Origin: Rhodospirillaceae bacterium
GTDB taxonomy: Bacteria; Pseudomonadota; Alphaproteobacteria; Rhodospirillales; Magnetovibrionaceae
Assembly (NCBI GenBank): GCA_002732845.1
Contig: NVSZ01000091.1
Span: 914 to 8,694, forward strand
Direction: 5' to 3'
DNA: 7,781 bases
Each line of letters opens with the position of its first letter. Position 1 is the stretch's first letter. A program made the position numbers and the translations under genes. Under the pieces are notes generated by a model. It was not told where the DNA came from, made no database searches, and was given only the letters and a program-made list of their open reading frames with translations. Of the stretch, positions 1-6,360 are shown in pieces.

Positions 1-150
1 ATTTATTGAGGGCACGACTTAAGTTAATCTTGGTAAAGCAAGAGTTACATGAAGGAGACGATTTTGCCGGGTATTTGCTGCGCGTCAGGTCGTAATTGCC
101 GAGCGAGGTAATTGGCCCCTCTGAGGTCTAAGGCGTCTTTTAACCCTAAA
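1..150. other. Non-coding left edge upstream of grpE
   Basis: I see no supportable gene here. On the + strand two frames stop by position 22; the third stays open from the window edge to a TAA at 93-95 and would encode about 30 residues (ending GYLLRVRS), which I do not recognise and which could only be the tail of an upstream gene. A 20-codon ATG frame at 49-111 has no ribosome binding site. On the - strand the one frame open to the left edge has no start codon. I found no tRNA-like fold and no convincing terminator. The upstream neighbour therefore lies outside the window. Confidence 0.5.
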
Positions 151-153
151 CTC

Positions 154-189
154 TTGCACTCAACGCAAAATAGGCTACATACGGGTCAA
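154..189 (+). promoter_or_regulatory. Candidate heat-shock type promoter of grpE
   Basis: TTGCAC (154-159, preceded by C, giving the CTTG expected of an RpoH -35 box) is followed after 16 bases by TACATA (176-181) and the sequence TACGGGTCAA up to 189. Read as sigma-32, CTTG-N17-GCTACATacG matches the alphaproteobacterial CTTG/CYTATNT pattern with two mismatches. Read as sigma-70, it is TTGCAC-N16-TACATA. Transcription would start near 190, about 30 bases before the grpE ATG. A near copy of the element lies upstream of dnaK, which strengthens the call. Which sigma factor uses it cannot be decided from sequence. Confidence 0.55.
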
Positions 190-221
190 CACTCCTTTAT
201 CCTTAAAAAAGAGCCAGACCC

Positions 222-926
222 ATGAACGCCACCATGAATGACGAAACTGCTAATTCCGAGCCTGCTGACCAAGTTGATGTTGATGCGGAGCTTCAGGCTG
301 AGCTTGATGCTCAGGTTGAGGAAGCGCGCGAAGCGGACAATGTTGAAGACATTGACGTGACCGAAGACGTGCCGGATTACGCCGCTGAAATTGCCGACCT
401 GAAAGACCAAGTTCTGCGCGCCAAAGCCGAAGTTGAAAACACCCGGCGCATTGCGGCGCGGGAAAAACAAGACGCCAGCAAATATGCTCTGACCAATTTT
501 GCCCGCGATATTTTGCGGGTCGCCGACAATTTAGGCTTTGCGTTGATGAGCGTCACCGACGAGGCGCGCAAAGACGATCAAAATCTGGACAATCTTTATG
601 TCGGCATCGACATGACGCAAAAAGAATTGATCAGCGTGTTTGGTTCGCACAACATCAAGCCCGTGGCGGCAGATGGCGAAGCTTTTGACCATAATGTTCA
701 TGAAGCCGTGCAACAGGTCGAAGACGCAGATTTGCCCGCCAATACGGTGATGAAAACCCTGCGCGGCGGTTTTACTTTGCATGACCGCCTGTTGCGTCCG
801 GCGCAAGTGATTGTATCGACGGGCGGGCCAAAGGCCGAAGCTGCTCCTGTTGAGGCTGTTGAGGCGGCTCCGGCAATTGATACCAATGCGGCTACGCCGG
901 GTCAAAATATCGATCAGGAAACCTAA
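222..926 (+). CDS. grpE: GrpE, nucleotide exchange factor of DnaK
   Basis: Cytosolic co-chaperone that opens the DnaK nucleotide site to release ADP. The product is 234 residues. The first 50 or so are acidic and probably disordered, as is common in GrpE. Residues about 52-95 form the long coiled-coil dimerisation helix and carry the family pattern of N/R-rich heptads (ENTRRIAAREKQDASKYA, then NFARDILRVADNL at 92-104). The C-terminal beta domain follows, with the signature elements DHNVHEAV (156-163), GGF (182-184, where many homologues have GY) and RLLRPAQVIV (189-198), which identify the family firmly. An Ala/Pro/Glu-rich tail ends the protein. The start at 222 has an AAGAG stretch (209-213) about 8 bases upstream; a second in-frame ATG at 234 is possible but less well placed. 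It is the first gene of the chaperone cluster and lies 137 bp before dnaK, which has its own candidate promoter. Confidence 0.97.
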   Translation: MNATMNDETANSEPADQVDVDAELQAELDAQVEEAREADNVEDIDVTEDVPDYAAEIADLKDQVLRAKAEVENTRRIAAREKQDASKYALTNFARDILRVADNLGFALMSVTDEARKDDQNLDNLYVGIDMTQKELISVFGSHNIKPVAADGEAFDHNVHEAVQQVEDADLPANTVMKTLRGGFTLHDRLLRPAQVIVSTGGPKAEAAPVEAVEAAPAIDTNAATPGQNIDQET

Positions 927-943
927 AAAGAACGGGCAAAGCG

Positions 944-980
944 TTGCATCTGGGATTTTCTAGGCATATATACGGTTCAA
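944..980 (+). promoter_or_regulatory. Candidate heat-shock type promoter of dnaK
   Basis: TTGCAT (944-949) and TATATA (967-972) are 17 bases apart, a good sigma-70 spacing. The same site also reads as GTTG-N18-CATATATACG, close to the alphaproteobacterial RpoH pattern. The segment 961-980 (TAGGC then TATATACGGTTCAA) closely repeats 171-189 upstream of grpE. Transcription would start near 980, leaving a leader of about 84 bases before the dnaK ATG at 1064. I infer that dnaK can be transcribed both from here and by read-through from grpE. Confidence 0.6.
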
Positions 981-1023
981 GCACATAAACATAAATATTA
1001 AGGGAACGGTAAGGTGGTGCTAT

Positions 1024-1049
1024 TTTAGGCCATCGAATGTTCGCCTAAG
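1024..1049 (+). promoter_or_regulatory. Hairpin in the dnaK leader next to the RBS
   Basis: TTAGGC (1025-1030) pairs perfectly with GCCTAA (1043-1048), extended by one T-G wobble (1024/1049). The 12-base loop can form a competing small hairpin (CGA 1034-1036 with TCG 1041-1043). The foot of the stem is two bases before the GGAG ribosome binding site at 1052-1055. It is too small and lacks the T tract of a terminator, and it is not the HrcA operator CIRCE. It may stabilise the message or modulate ribosome access; a temperature-sensing role is speculation. Confidence 0.4.
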
Positions 1050-1063
1050 ACGGAGAAAAAGTT

Positions 1064-2998
1064 ATGAGTAAAGTTATCGGTATCGATCTGGGCACCACAA
1101 ACTCTTGTGTGGCCATTATGGAAGGCGGCGAAGCCAAGGTTTTGGAAAACGCCGAAGGCACACGCACAACTCCTTCGATGGTTGCCTTTACAGACAGCGG
1201 CGAACGCTTGGTCGGTCAACCCGCCAAACGTCAAGCGGTGACCAACCCCGCCGACACCCTGTTTGCCATCAAACGCTTGATTGGCCGTCGTTTTGACGAT
1301 CCCCTCACCAAAAAAGATATGGACTTGGTTCCGTATGATATTGTCGAAGGCGACAGTGGTGATGCGTGGGTTAAATCGGCTGGCAAAGATTATAGCCCCT
1401 CACAAGTTTCTGCGTTTATCTTGCAAAAAATGAAAGAAACCGCCGAAAGCTATGCCGGCGAAACCATTACCCAAGCGGTGATTACGGTTCCGGCTTATTT
1501 TAACGACAGCCAACGTCAAGCCACCAAAGACGCGGGTAAAATTGCGGGTCTTGACGTTCTGCGCATCATTAACGAACCCACCGCTGCGGCTCTGGCTTAT
1601 GGCCTAGAGAAAAAAGAAGGCGGTATTGTTGCCGTTTACGATCTGGGCGGCGGTACATTTGACGTATCCATCCTTGAAATTGGCGATGGCGTGTTTGAAG
1701 TCAAATCCACCAACGGCGACACGTTCTTGGGCGGTGAAGATTTTGACGCGGCGATCATTGAACACTTGGCGTCCGAGTTTGAAAAAGATCAAGGCATCAA
1801 TCTGCGCAAAGATAAACTGGCTTTGCAACGTTTGAAAGAAGCCGCTGAAAAAGCGAAAATCGAGCTGTCCAGCGTGACCCAAACCGATGTGAACTTGCCG
1901 TTCATTACGGCCGACGCCTCTGGTCCGAAACACTTGAACGTAAAAATGACCCGCGCCAAGCTTGAAGCTTTGGTTGGCGATTTGGTCAGACGCACGATCA
2001 AACCTTGTGAAGCGGCTTTGAAAGACGCAGGCCTGAAAGCCGGCGATATCGAAGAAGTGATCTTGGTTGGCGGCATGACGCGTATGCCGAAAGTTCAAGA
2101 AGTGGTCAAAGAATTCTTTGGTCGCGAACCTCATAAAGGCGTGAACCCCGACGAAGTGGTTGCCATTGGCGCCACCATCCAAGGCGGCGTATTAAAAGGC
2201 GACGTGAAAGACGTTCTGTTGTTGGACGTTACCCCGCTGAGCCTTGGCATCGAAACCTTGGGCGGCGTATTCACCCGCTTGATCGATCGCAATACAACGA
2301 TCCCAACGCGGAAATCCCAGGTGTTCTCAACCGCCGAAGACAACCAAAACGCCGTAACCATCCGCGTCTTCCAAGGCGAACGCGAAATGGCTGCGGACAA
2401 TAAAATCTTGGGTCAATTTGATCTGGTCGGTATTCCACCGGCACAGCGCGGCATGCCGCAAATTGATGTGACGTTTGACATCGATGCCAACGGTATCGTC
2501 AACGTTTCGGCCAAAGACAAAGCCACGGGCAAAGAACAGCAAGTGTCTATTCAGGCTTCCGGTGGATTGTCTGATGGTGATATCGAACAGATGGTTCAAG
2601 ACGCCGAAGAGCACGCGGAAGAAGATAAAAAGAACCGTGCGCTGGTCGATGCTAAAAACCATGCGGAAAGCCTGGTTCACGACACCGAAAAGAATGTTGT
2701 TGAATATGGTGATAAGGTTTCTCCAGAAGATAAAACCGAAATCGAAAACGCCATCCAAGCCAGCAAAGACATTTTGGAAGATGAAAGCGCTGACGCCGAA
2801 GCCATTCAGGCTAAGACCGATGCGTTGACCCAAGCGGCAATGAAATTGGGCGAAGCGATGTATAAAGCTCAACAAGCCGAAGGTGGCGAAGGCGATGGGA
2901 CTGCTGAAGGCGGCGACGCCCCAGCCGACGACGCTGGAGACGACAACGTTGTGGATGCTGACTTCGAAGAAGTTGATCCAAACGAAGACAAAAAATAA
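1064..2998 (+). CDS. dnaK: DnaK, Hsp70 chaperone ATPase
   Basis: ATP-dependent cytosolic chaperone that binds exposed hydrophobic peptides and cycles with DnaJ and GrpE. The product is 644 residues, a normal length. The nucleotide-binding domain (about 1-380) shows the phosphate loop GIDLGTTNS (6-14), the catalytic lysine at K70 (AIKRLIG), ITVPAYFND (140-148) and the second phosphate motif [10 protein letters not shown] (193-202) with the autophosphorylation-type threonine at 198. The adenosine motif is [10 protein letters not shown] (333-342). The interdomain linker VKDVLLLDV (381-389) leads into the beta substrate-binding domain (about 390-505) and the helical lid (about 506-605). An acidic Gly/Ala-rich tail ends in [14 protein letters not shown], close to the conserved EEVD-like Hsp70 terminus. 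The start at 1064 has GGAG (1052-1055) 8 bases upstream. It is followed after 85 bp by dnaJ, with a terminator-like hairpin between, so DnaJ is probably made in lower amount. Confidence 0.99.
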   Translation: MSKVIGIDLGTTNSCVAIMEGGEAKVLENAEGTRTTPSMVAFTDSGERLVGQPAKRQAVTNPADTLFAIKRLIGRRFDDPLTKKDMDLVPYDIVEGDSGDAWVKSAGKDYSPSQVSAFILQKMKETAESYAGETITQAVITVPAYFNDSQRQATKDAGKIAGLDVLRIINEPTAAALAYGLEKKEGGIVAVYDLGGGTFDVSILEIGDGVFEVKSTNGDTFLGGEDFDAAIIEHLASEFEKDQGINLRKDKLALQRLKEAAEKAKIELSSVTQTDVNLPFITADASGPKHLNVKMTRAKLEALVGDLVRRTIKPCEAALKDAGLKAGDIEEVILVGGMTRMPKVQEVVKEFFGREPHKGVNPDEVVAIGATIQGGVLKGDVKDVLLLDVTPLSLGIETLGGVFTRLIDRNTTIPTRKSQVFSTAEDNQNAVTIRVFQGEREMAADNKILGQFDLVGIPPAQRGMPQIDVTFDIDANGIVNVSAKDKATGKEQQVSIQASGGLSDGDIEQMVQDAEEHAEEDKKNRALVDAKNHAESLVHDTEKNVVEYGDKVSPEDKTEIENAIQASKDILEDESADAEAIQAKTDALTQAAMKLGEAMYKAQQAEGGEGDGTAEGGDAPADDAGDDNVVDADFEEVDPNEDKK

Positions 2999-3006
2999 CT
3001 AAAAAT

Positions 3007-3043
3007 AAGCCTTTCGGGGCGAGTGTGTGCGGCGGGCTTTTTT
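3007..3043 (+). terminator. Terminator-like hairpin after dnaK
   Basis: AAGCC (3007-3011) pairs with GGCTT (3035-3039), extended by a T-G wobble (3012/3034), and six T residues follow at 3038-3043. The loop is long (about 21 bases) and contains a smaller hairpin, GCCT-TTCG-GGGC (3009-3020), that would compete. I read it as a weak intrinsic terminator or attenuator, letting part of the transcription run on into dnaJ. Its 3' arm is shared with another hairpin (3030-3053). Confidence 0.45.
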
Positions 3044-3053
3044 AAGTCCGCCG
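3030..3053 (+). promoter_or_regulatory. Strong hairpin overlapping the dnaK terminator
   Basis: CGGCGGGCTT (3030-3039) pairs with AAGTCCGCCG (3044-3053) over 10 positions, one of them a G-T wobble, closing a TTTT loop. It uses the 3' arm and the T tract of the 3007-3043 terminator-like fold, so only one of the two can form. No T tract follows position 3053, so it is not itself a typical terminator. It could act as an anti-terminator, as a block to 3'-5' decay protecting dnaK mRNA, or as a processing site. The fold is seen in the sequence; the role is inference. Confidence 0.5.
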
Positions 3054-3083
3054 GATGCATGTTTAAAGGGTGGATTTTAAGGC

Positions 3084-4220
3084 ATGGCAAAGCAGGATTA
3101 TTACGAGCTGCTCGGCGTTTCAAAGGGTGCAGATGCGTCTGAAATGAAAAAGGCGTACCGCAAGCTCGCCATGAAATACCATCCCGATAAAAATCCAGAC
3201 GACAAAACAGCTGAGCAAAAATTTAAAGATTTAAACGAGGCTTACGAAATCCTCAAAGACGAAGAAAAGCGCGCGGCCTATGATCGCTTTGGCCATGCGG
3301 CCTTCGAACAAGGCGGTCCGGGAGGACCCGGTGGTTTTGGCGGCGGCGGCGGCGGCGGCGGCGGTTTTGCCGATATCTTCGAAGAAATGTTTGGTGGCGG
3401 CGGTCGTGGTGGCCACGAACAACAACATCACGGTTCTGATCTGCGTTTTAATATGGACATCTCTTTGGAAGACGCCTTTAACGGCAAATCCACGGAAATT
3501 CGTGTGCCAACTTCGGTCGCCTGTGACAGCTGTGATGGATCAGGGGCTAAAAAAGGCACCAAACCTGTGTCTTGTGCAACCTGCAGCGGCGCCGGTCGGG
3601 TGCGTATGCAACAAGGTTTCTTTACTGTCGAACGGACCTGTCCTTCGTGTCATGGACAGGGCAGCGTGATCAAAGACCCCTGCCGCAAATGTTCGGGTAC
3701 GGGGCGGGTGCACAAAGAAAAAACGCTCAGCGTGAATATTCCTGCAGGCGTCGAAACCGGCACGCGGATTCGCTTGTCAGGCGAAGGTGAAGCCGGCATG
3801 CGCGGGGCTCACGCCGGTGATTTGTATATCTTTATCAACGTTAACACCCATAAAATCTTTCAACGCGATGGCGCAAACATTCATGTGCGGGTTCCGGTGC
3901 CCATGACCACGGCAATTTTGGGTGGCTCGGTCGAAGTCCCCACGGTGGACGGTAACCGGGCGCGCATCAACATTCCCGCAGGCACCCAATCGGGACAACA
4001 ATTTCGCCTGCGCGCCAAGGGTATGAGCATGTTGCGGACCTCATCACGTGGCGATATGTTTGTTGAATTCAGCGTTGAAACGCCCGTTAATCTCACCAAC
4101 AAGCAAAAAGAATTGCTTAAAGAATTTAGGGAACTGGGCGGCGATGAAACCACCCACAGCCCCGAATCCGGCGGTTTCTTTTCCAAGGTCAAAGACCTGT
4201 GGGAAGACTTGAAAGACTAG
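3084..4220 (+). CDS. dnaJ: DnaJ, Hsp40 co-chaperone (type I)
   Basis: Delivers unfolded clients to DnaK and stimulates its ATPase through the J domain. The product is 378 residues and full length. The J domain (about 4-70) has the essential HPD at 33-35 and the lysine-rich helix II before it ([12 protein letters not shown]). The Gly/Phe region spans about 76-110 and includes nine glycines in a row (86-94). The zinc-binding region has all four CXXCXGXG motifs, starting at C147, C164, C186 and C200, so this is a complete type I DnaJ. The two C-terminal substrate-binding beta domains and the dimerisation tail (about 210-378, containing [20 protein letters not shown] and VPTVDG) follow. The start at 3084 has a GGTGGA-like binding site (3069-3074) 9 bases upstream. 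No separate promoter was found, so expression probably depends on read-through from dnaK. Confidence 0.98.
   Translation: MAKQDYYELLGVSKGADASEMKKAYRKLAMKYHPDKNPDDKTAEQKFKDLNEAYEILKDEEKRAAYDRFGHAAFEQGGPGGPGGFGGGGGGGGGFADIFEEMFGGGGRGGHEQQHHGSDLRFNMDISLEDAFNGKSTEIRVPTSVACDSCDGSGAKKGTKPVSCATCSGAGRVRMQQGFFTVERTCPSCHGQGSVIKDPCRKCSGTGRVHKEKTLSVNIPAGVETGTRIRLSGEGEAGMRGAHAGDLYIFINVNTHKIFQRDGANIHVRVPVPMTTAILGGSVEVPTVDGNRARINIPAGTQSGQQFRLRAKGMSMLRTSSRGDMFVEFSVETPVNLTNKQKELLKEFRELGGDETTHSPESGGFFSKVKDLWEDLKD
3339..3365 (+). repeat. GGC trinucleotide repeat inside dnaJ
   Basis: Eight tandem GGC codons followed by GGT encode Gly86-Gly94 of DnaJ, in the flexible Gly/Phe region. TTTTGG precedes and GGTTTTGCC follows the run. 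Slippage in whole triplets would only change the linker length, so it should be tolerated. The glycine-rich nature is normal for DnaJ; the near-complete use of one codon is what makes it a DNA-level repeat. Confidence 0.9.
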
Positions 4221-4239
4221 CGCTTTTAAGACGGCATGT

Positions 4240-4276
4240 GGTGTTTCTGATCCGAAGATGTTAAGAGTTTAACACC
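4240..4276 (+). other. Weak inverted repeats between dnaJ and dapB
   Basis: GGTGTT (4240-4245) can pair with AACACC (4271-4276), and inside it TGTTAA (4259-4264) pairs with TTAACA (4269-4274) around a GAGT loop; the two compete. No T run follows, so a terminator is not supported. TATATT at 4278-4283 could serve as a -10 box for dapB but lacks a clear -35 at proper spacing. Whether dapB has its own transcript cannot be told from this. Confidence 0.25.
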
Positions 4277-4308
4277 TTATATTTACAGCTGTGAACGGAC
4301 TCAAAGTC

Positions 4309-5106
4309 ATGAAAATCGGAATTATTGGGGCTGCTGGGCGGATGGGCCGAATGTTGTTGGCGGCGGTTGATGCGGCGGACGGTGCGGTTATTGCGGGCGG
4401 CGTCGAAGCCCCCGGCCACGCGGATCTGGGCACGGACCTTGGCAAATTGGCGGGCTTGGATGGCGTTGGTGTGACTTTGACCTCCGATGCCGAGGCTTTG
4501 TTTCAGGCCGTAGATGCGGTGATTGATTTTACCGTTCCGGTCGTCACCACGCTGAATGCGCACTTGGCAAAAAAGTTCGGAACCGTTTTGGTGATTGGCA
4601 CCACCGGCATGGACGAAGCCCAGCAAGCGACCATCGTCACGGCTTCAATCTCGGCGGCGATTGTTCAGGCCGCGAATTATTCCGTGGGGGTGAATGTGTT
4701 GTTGGGTTTGGTGGAACAAGCCGCCCAAATTCTTCCCGAAGCCTATGACATCGAAATCTTAGAAATGCATCATCATCATAAAATTGATGCCCCATCGGGA
4801 ACCGCTTTGGCGTTAGGCCATGCGGCGGCTGCCGGGCGCAATGTTAATCTGGACGAGGTCGCCGATAAAGTGCGCGACGGTATTATTGGCCCCCGAAAAT
4901 CCGGCGACATCGGCTTTGCCACTTTGCGGGGCGGCGACGTGGTCGGCGATCATACGGTGATGTTTGCGGGGCCCGGTGAACGTGTGGAAATCACCCACAA
5001 AGCCGCGTCCCGAGAGGTCTTTGCCAACGGTGCGGTGCGGGCCGCACTTTGGGGAATTGACCAAAAACCGGGTCTGTATTCAATGAAAAATGTTCTTGGG
5101 TTTTAG
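4309..5106 (+). CDS. dapB: DapB, 4-hydroxy-tetrahydrodipicolinate reductase
   Basis: Reduces 4-hydroxy-tetrahydrodipicolinate with NAD(P)H to tetrahydrodipicolinate, the branch step to diaminopimelate and lysine. From the ATG at 4309 the product has 265 residues, a usual length. The N-terminal Rossmann fold opens with IGIIGAAGRMGRM (3-15), the GXXGXXG dinucleotide site; VIDFT (71-75) and GTTG (97-100) follow. The family signature EILEMHHHHKIDAPSGTA (149-166) gives the catalytic His pair and Lys158, and the C-terminus ends GLYSMKNVLGF as in homologues. I chose 4309 because the protein then starts directly at the conserved beta strand and has GGA (4297-4299) 9 bases upstream; an in-frame GTG at 4291 would add six residues but has no binding site. 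It lies 88 bp after dnaJ, perhaps read through from the chaperone operon, and converges on the DUF2244 gene with 19 bp between. Confidence 0.96.
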   Translation: MKIGIIGAAGRMGRMLLAAVDAADGAVIAGGVEAPGHADLGTDLGKLAGLDGVGVTLTSDAEALFQAVDAVIDFTVPVVTTLNAHLAKKFGTVLVIGTTGMDEAQQATIVTASISAAIVQAANYSVGVNVLLGLVEQAAQILPEAYDIEILEMHHHHKIDAPSGTALALGHAAAAGRNVNLDEVADKVRDGIIGPRKSGDIGFATLRGGDVVGDHTVMFAGPGERVEITHKAASREVFANGAVRAALWGIDQKPGLYSMKNVLGF

Positions 5107-5125
5107 CCGTAACTTAGACGTCTAT

Positions 5126-5650
5126 TCAGCCGTTAACCACGCGAGGTTCGGGTTCGGTGTGGCTCCGCTGGCGGTGTAAAACGTCATTCAGGGTTCCGGC
5201 GGTGCGGTCTTTTTCGCTGGCCGAAAGAAATTTCCCAATTTCGATGCCTACTCCGTGGCTGCGAATTTCTAAAGGGCGATTTAAAGTCGGCGATCCACCA
5301 TAATGGGCTTGGGCCCAATAGGCGGGGAACGTTTTTTGGTGCTCGATGCCCAGTTCTGTACGGATGACGACGACTTGTTCTTGGGTGATCGAGATGGTTT
5401 CTAGGACTTGCGTGCGGCGCATGAAAATGTGCACCATGGCCGCGATAAAGAGAAATTCCAGACCAAAAAAGCCAAACACGGGCCAGCCGCCCATCGACGC
5501 AATAAAAATCCCGGCTGCCAGCCAAATAAAGCCTAAAATACCGCACAATCCGTAAGCGACACGGGGGTCCGCGCTGCAACGGGGGCGCAAGGTCATGATG
5601 AATGCCCGCAAGCCATCTTCGCCTTTTTCTGTTATATCAATACTTGTCAT
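5126..5650 (-). CDS. DUF2244 family integral membrane protein
   Basis: A 174-residue protein of unknown function that matches the DUF2244 family common in alphaproteobacteria. Visible family marks are LRPRCS near the N-terminus (21-26), two membrane segments at about 33-51 and 56-76 with the hallmark GWPVFGFFGLE between and into the second (55-65), and a soluble C-terminal half with SHGVGIEIGKFLS (131-143), like the family's G-x-x-V-E-I-G-x-F-L motif. Both termini are probably cytoplasmic, with a short hairpin through the inner membrane. Residues 160-174 are a polar tail. The start at 5650 has no evident Shine-Dalgarno sequence; the next methionine (residue 19) would remove part of the conserved N-terminal region, so I keep the longer form. 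It is encoded opposite to its neighbours, converging on dapB and diverging from nth. No function is assigned. Confidence 0.88.
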   Translation of the reverse strand: MTSIDITEKGEDGLRAFIMTLRPRCSADPRVAYGLCGILGFIWLAAGIFIASMGGWPVFGFFGLEFLFIAAMVHIFMRRTQVLETISITQEQVVVIRTELGIEHQKTFPAYWAQAHYGGSPTLNRPLEIRSHGVGIEIGKFLSASEKDRTAGTLNDVLHRQRSHTEPEPRVVNG

Positions 5651-5671
5651 ACTTAAAAAGTTGGTACGAAT

Positions 5672-5679
5672 AGTATAAT
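5672..5679. promoter_or_regulatory. Overlapping divergent -10 boxes, DUF2244 / nth
   Basis: A perfect TATAAT lies at 5674-5679 on the + strand (toward nth), and TATACT lies at 5677-5672 on the - strand (toward the DUF2244 gene), sharing four base pairs. Neither has a strong -35 at ideal spacing: CTTAAA (5652-5657) on + and TTCGGA on - are poor matches. The implied leaders (about 30 bases to nth, about 15 to the DUF2244 gene) are plausible. If real, polymerases on the two strands would exclude each other. Confidence 0.4.
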
Positions 5680-5717
5680 TTTCCAGATAAATCTTTCCGA
5701 ATCTAACAAAAAGGCCG

Positions 5718-6359
5718 TTGAAATTGAAAAAAAATGATGTTCATGACTTCTTTAGTCGCTTAAGGGCCAAAAACCCAGAACCGAAATCTGAACTGGTTTG
5801 GACCAACGCCTATACCTTGGTGGTTGCGGTGGCGTTATCGGCACAGGCCACGGACGTGGGCGTGAACAAAGCCACGAAAAAGCTCTTTCCCATCGCCGAT
5901 ACACCACAAAAAATGGTGGATTTGGGGCTAGAGGCTCTTAAGGCTCATATCAAAACCATCGGCCTGTACAATACCAAGGCTAAAAACGTGATTGCCTTGA
6001 GCCGATTGTTGATCGAAGAATTCGGCGGCGAAGTTCCCCGCGACCGCGCCGATTTGGAACGTTTGCCCGGTGTTGGGCGAAAAACCGCGAACGTCGTCTT
6101 AAATGTTTGTTGGGGTGAACCGACCATGGCGGTCGATACGCATATTTTCAGGGTTTCGAACCGCACAGGCCTGGCCCCCGGCAAAACGCCTCTGGCCGTG
6201 GAAAAGAAATTAATGAAAGCCGTGCCGGATGAATTCATGGTGTACGCGCATCATTGGCTGATTTTGCATGGACGTTATGTGTGCAAGGCCAGAAAGCCGC
6301 TTTGCGGCCAATGCGACGTGCAAGATTTATGTAAATTTAAAGATAAAGTATTATCTTAA
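5718..6359 (+). CDS. nth: Endonuclease III, DNA glycosylase/AP lyase
   Basis: Base-excision repair enzyme that removes oxidised pyrimidines and nicks at abasic sites. From the TTG at 5718 it has 213 residues, close to the E. coli enzyme. The helix-hairpin-helix LPGVGRKTANVV (116-127) contains the Schiff-base lysine K122; the catalytic aspartate is D140 in AVDTHIFRV; and C189-X6-C196-X2-C199-X5-C205 forms the [4Fe-4S] cluster. LSAQATDVGVNKAT (40-53) is also typical. No ATG is available in frame after the upstream TAA (5688-5690), so the start is TTG at 5718 or 5724. AAGG (5711-5714) is 3 bases from the first and 9 from the second, so 5724 (211 residues) is favoured by spacing; the longer limit is given here. 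It diverges from the DUF2244 gene and ends one base before the convergent lipoprotein gene. Confidence 0.97.
   Translation: MKLKKNDVHDFFSRLRAKNPEPKSELVWTNAYTLVVAVALSAQATDVGVNKATKKLFPIADTPQKMVDLGLEALKAHIKTIGLYNTKAKNVIALSRLLIEEFGGEVPRDRADLERLPGVGRKTANVVLNVCWGEPTMAVDTHIFRVSNRTGLAPGKTPLAVEKKLMKAVPDEFMVYAHHWLILHGRYVCKARKPLCGQCDVQDLCKFKDKVLS
6340..6357. other. AT-rich hairpin at the nth / lipoprotein junction
   Basis: AAGATAA (6340-6346) pairs with TTATCTT (6351-6357) around AGTA, a perfect 7-bp stem that covers the last codons of nth and its stop. It is symmetric, so it could form in transcripts of either strand. It lacks GC pairs and a clean T tract on both sides, so I do not call it a terminator, although it is the only candidate at this convergent junction. 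Confidence 0.3.
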
Positions 6360-6360
6360 A

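Noticed and set aside
151..170. TTGCACTC resembling half of the HrcA operator CIRCE upstream of grpE
   Set aside because: The second arm (GAGTGC after 9 bases) is missing, so no CIRCE inverted repeat is present here or before dnaK.
1014..1028. Five-codon GTG frame in the dnaK leader as a leader peptide
   Set aside because: It is too short, with no clear start signal and no regulatory codons.
1604..2182. 192-residue open frame antisense to dnaK (also 182 residues at 2327-2875)
   Set aside because: Long antisense frames are a known by-product of dnaK codon bias; the translations show no domain, and no ribosome binding site was evident.
4767..4779. Run of four histidines in DapB
   Set aside because: It is the family's catalytic HH-x-HK motif with His in the variable position, not an unusual insertion.
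5115..5124. Perfect palindrome TAGACGTCTA between dapB and the DUF2244 gene
   Set aside because: It has ten bases, no loop and no T tract, so it is neither a terminator nor a recognisable operator.
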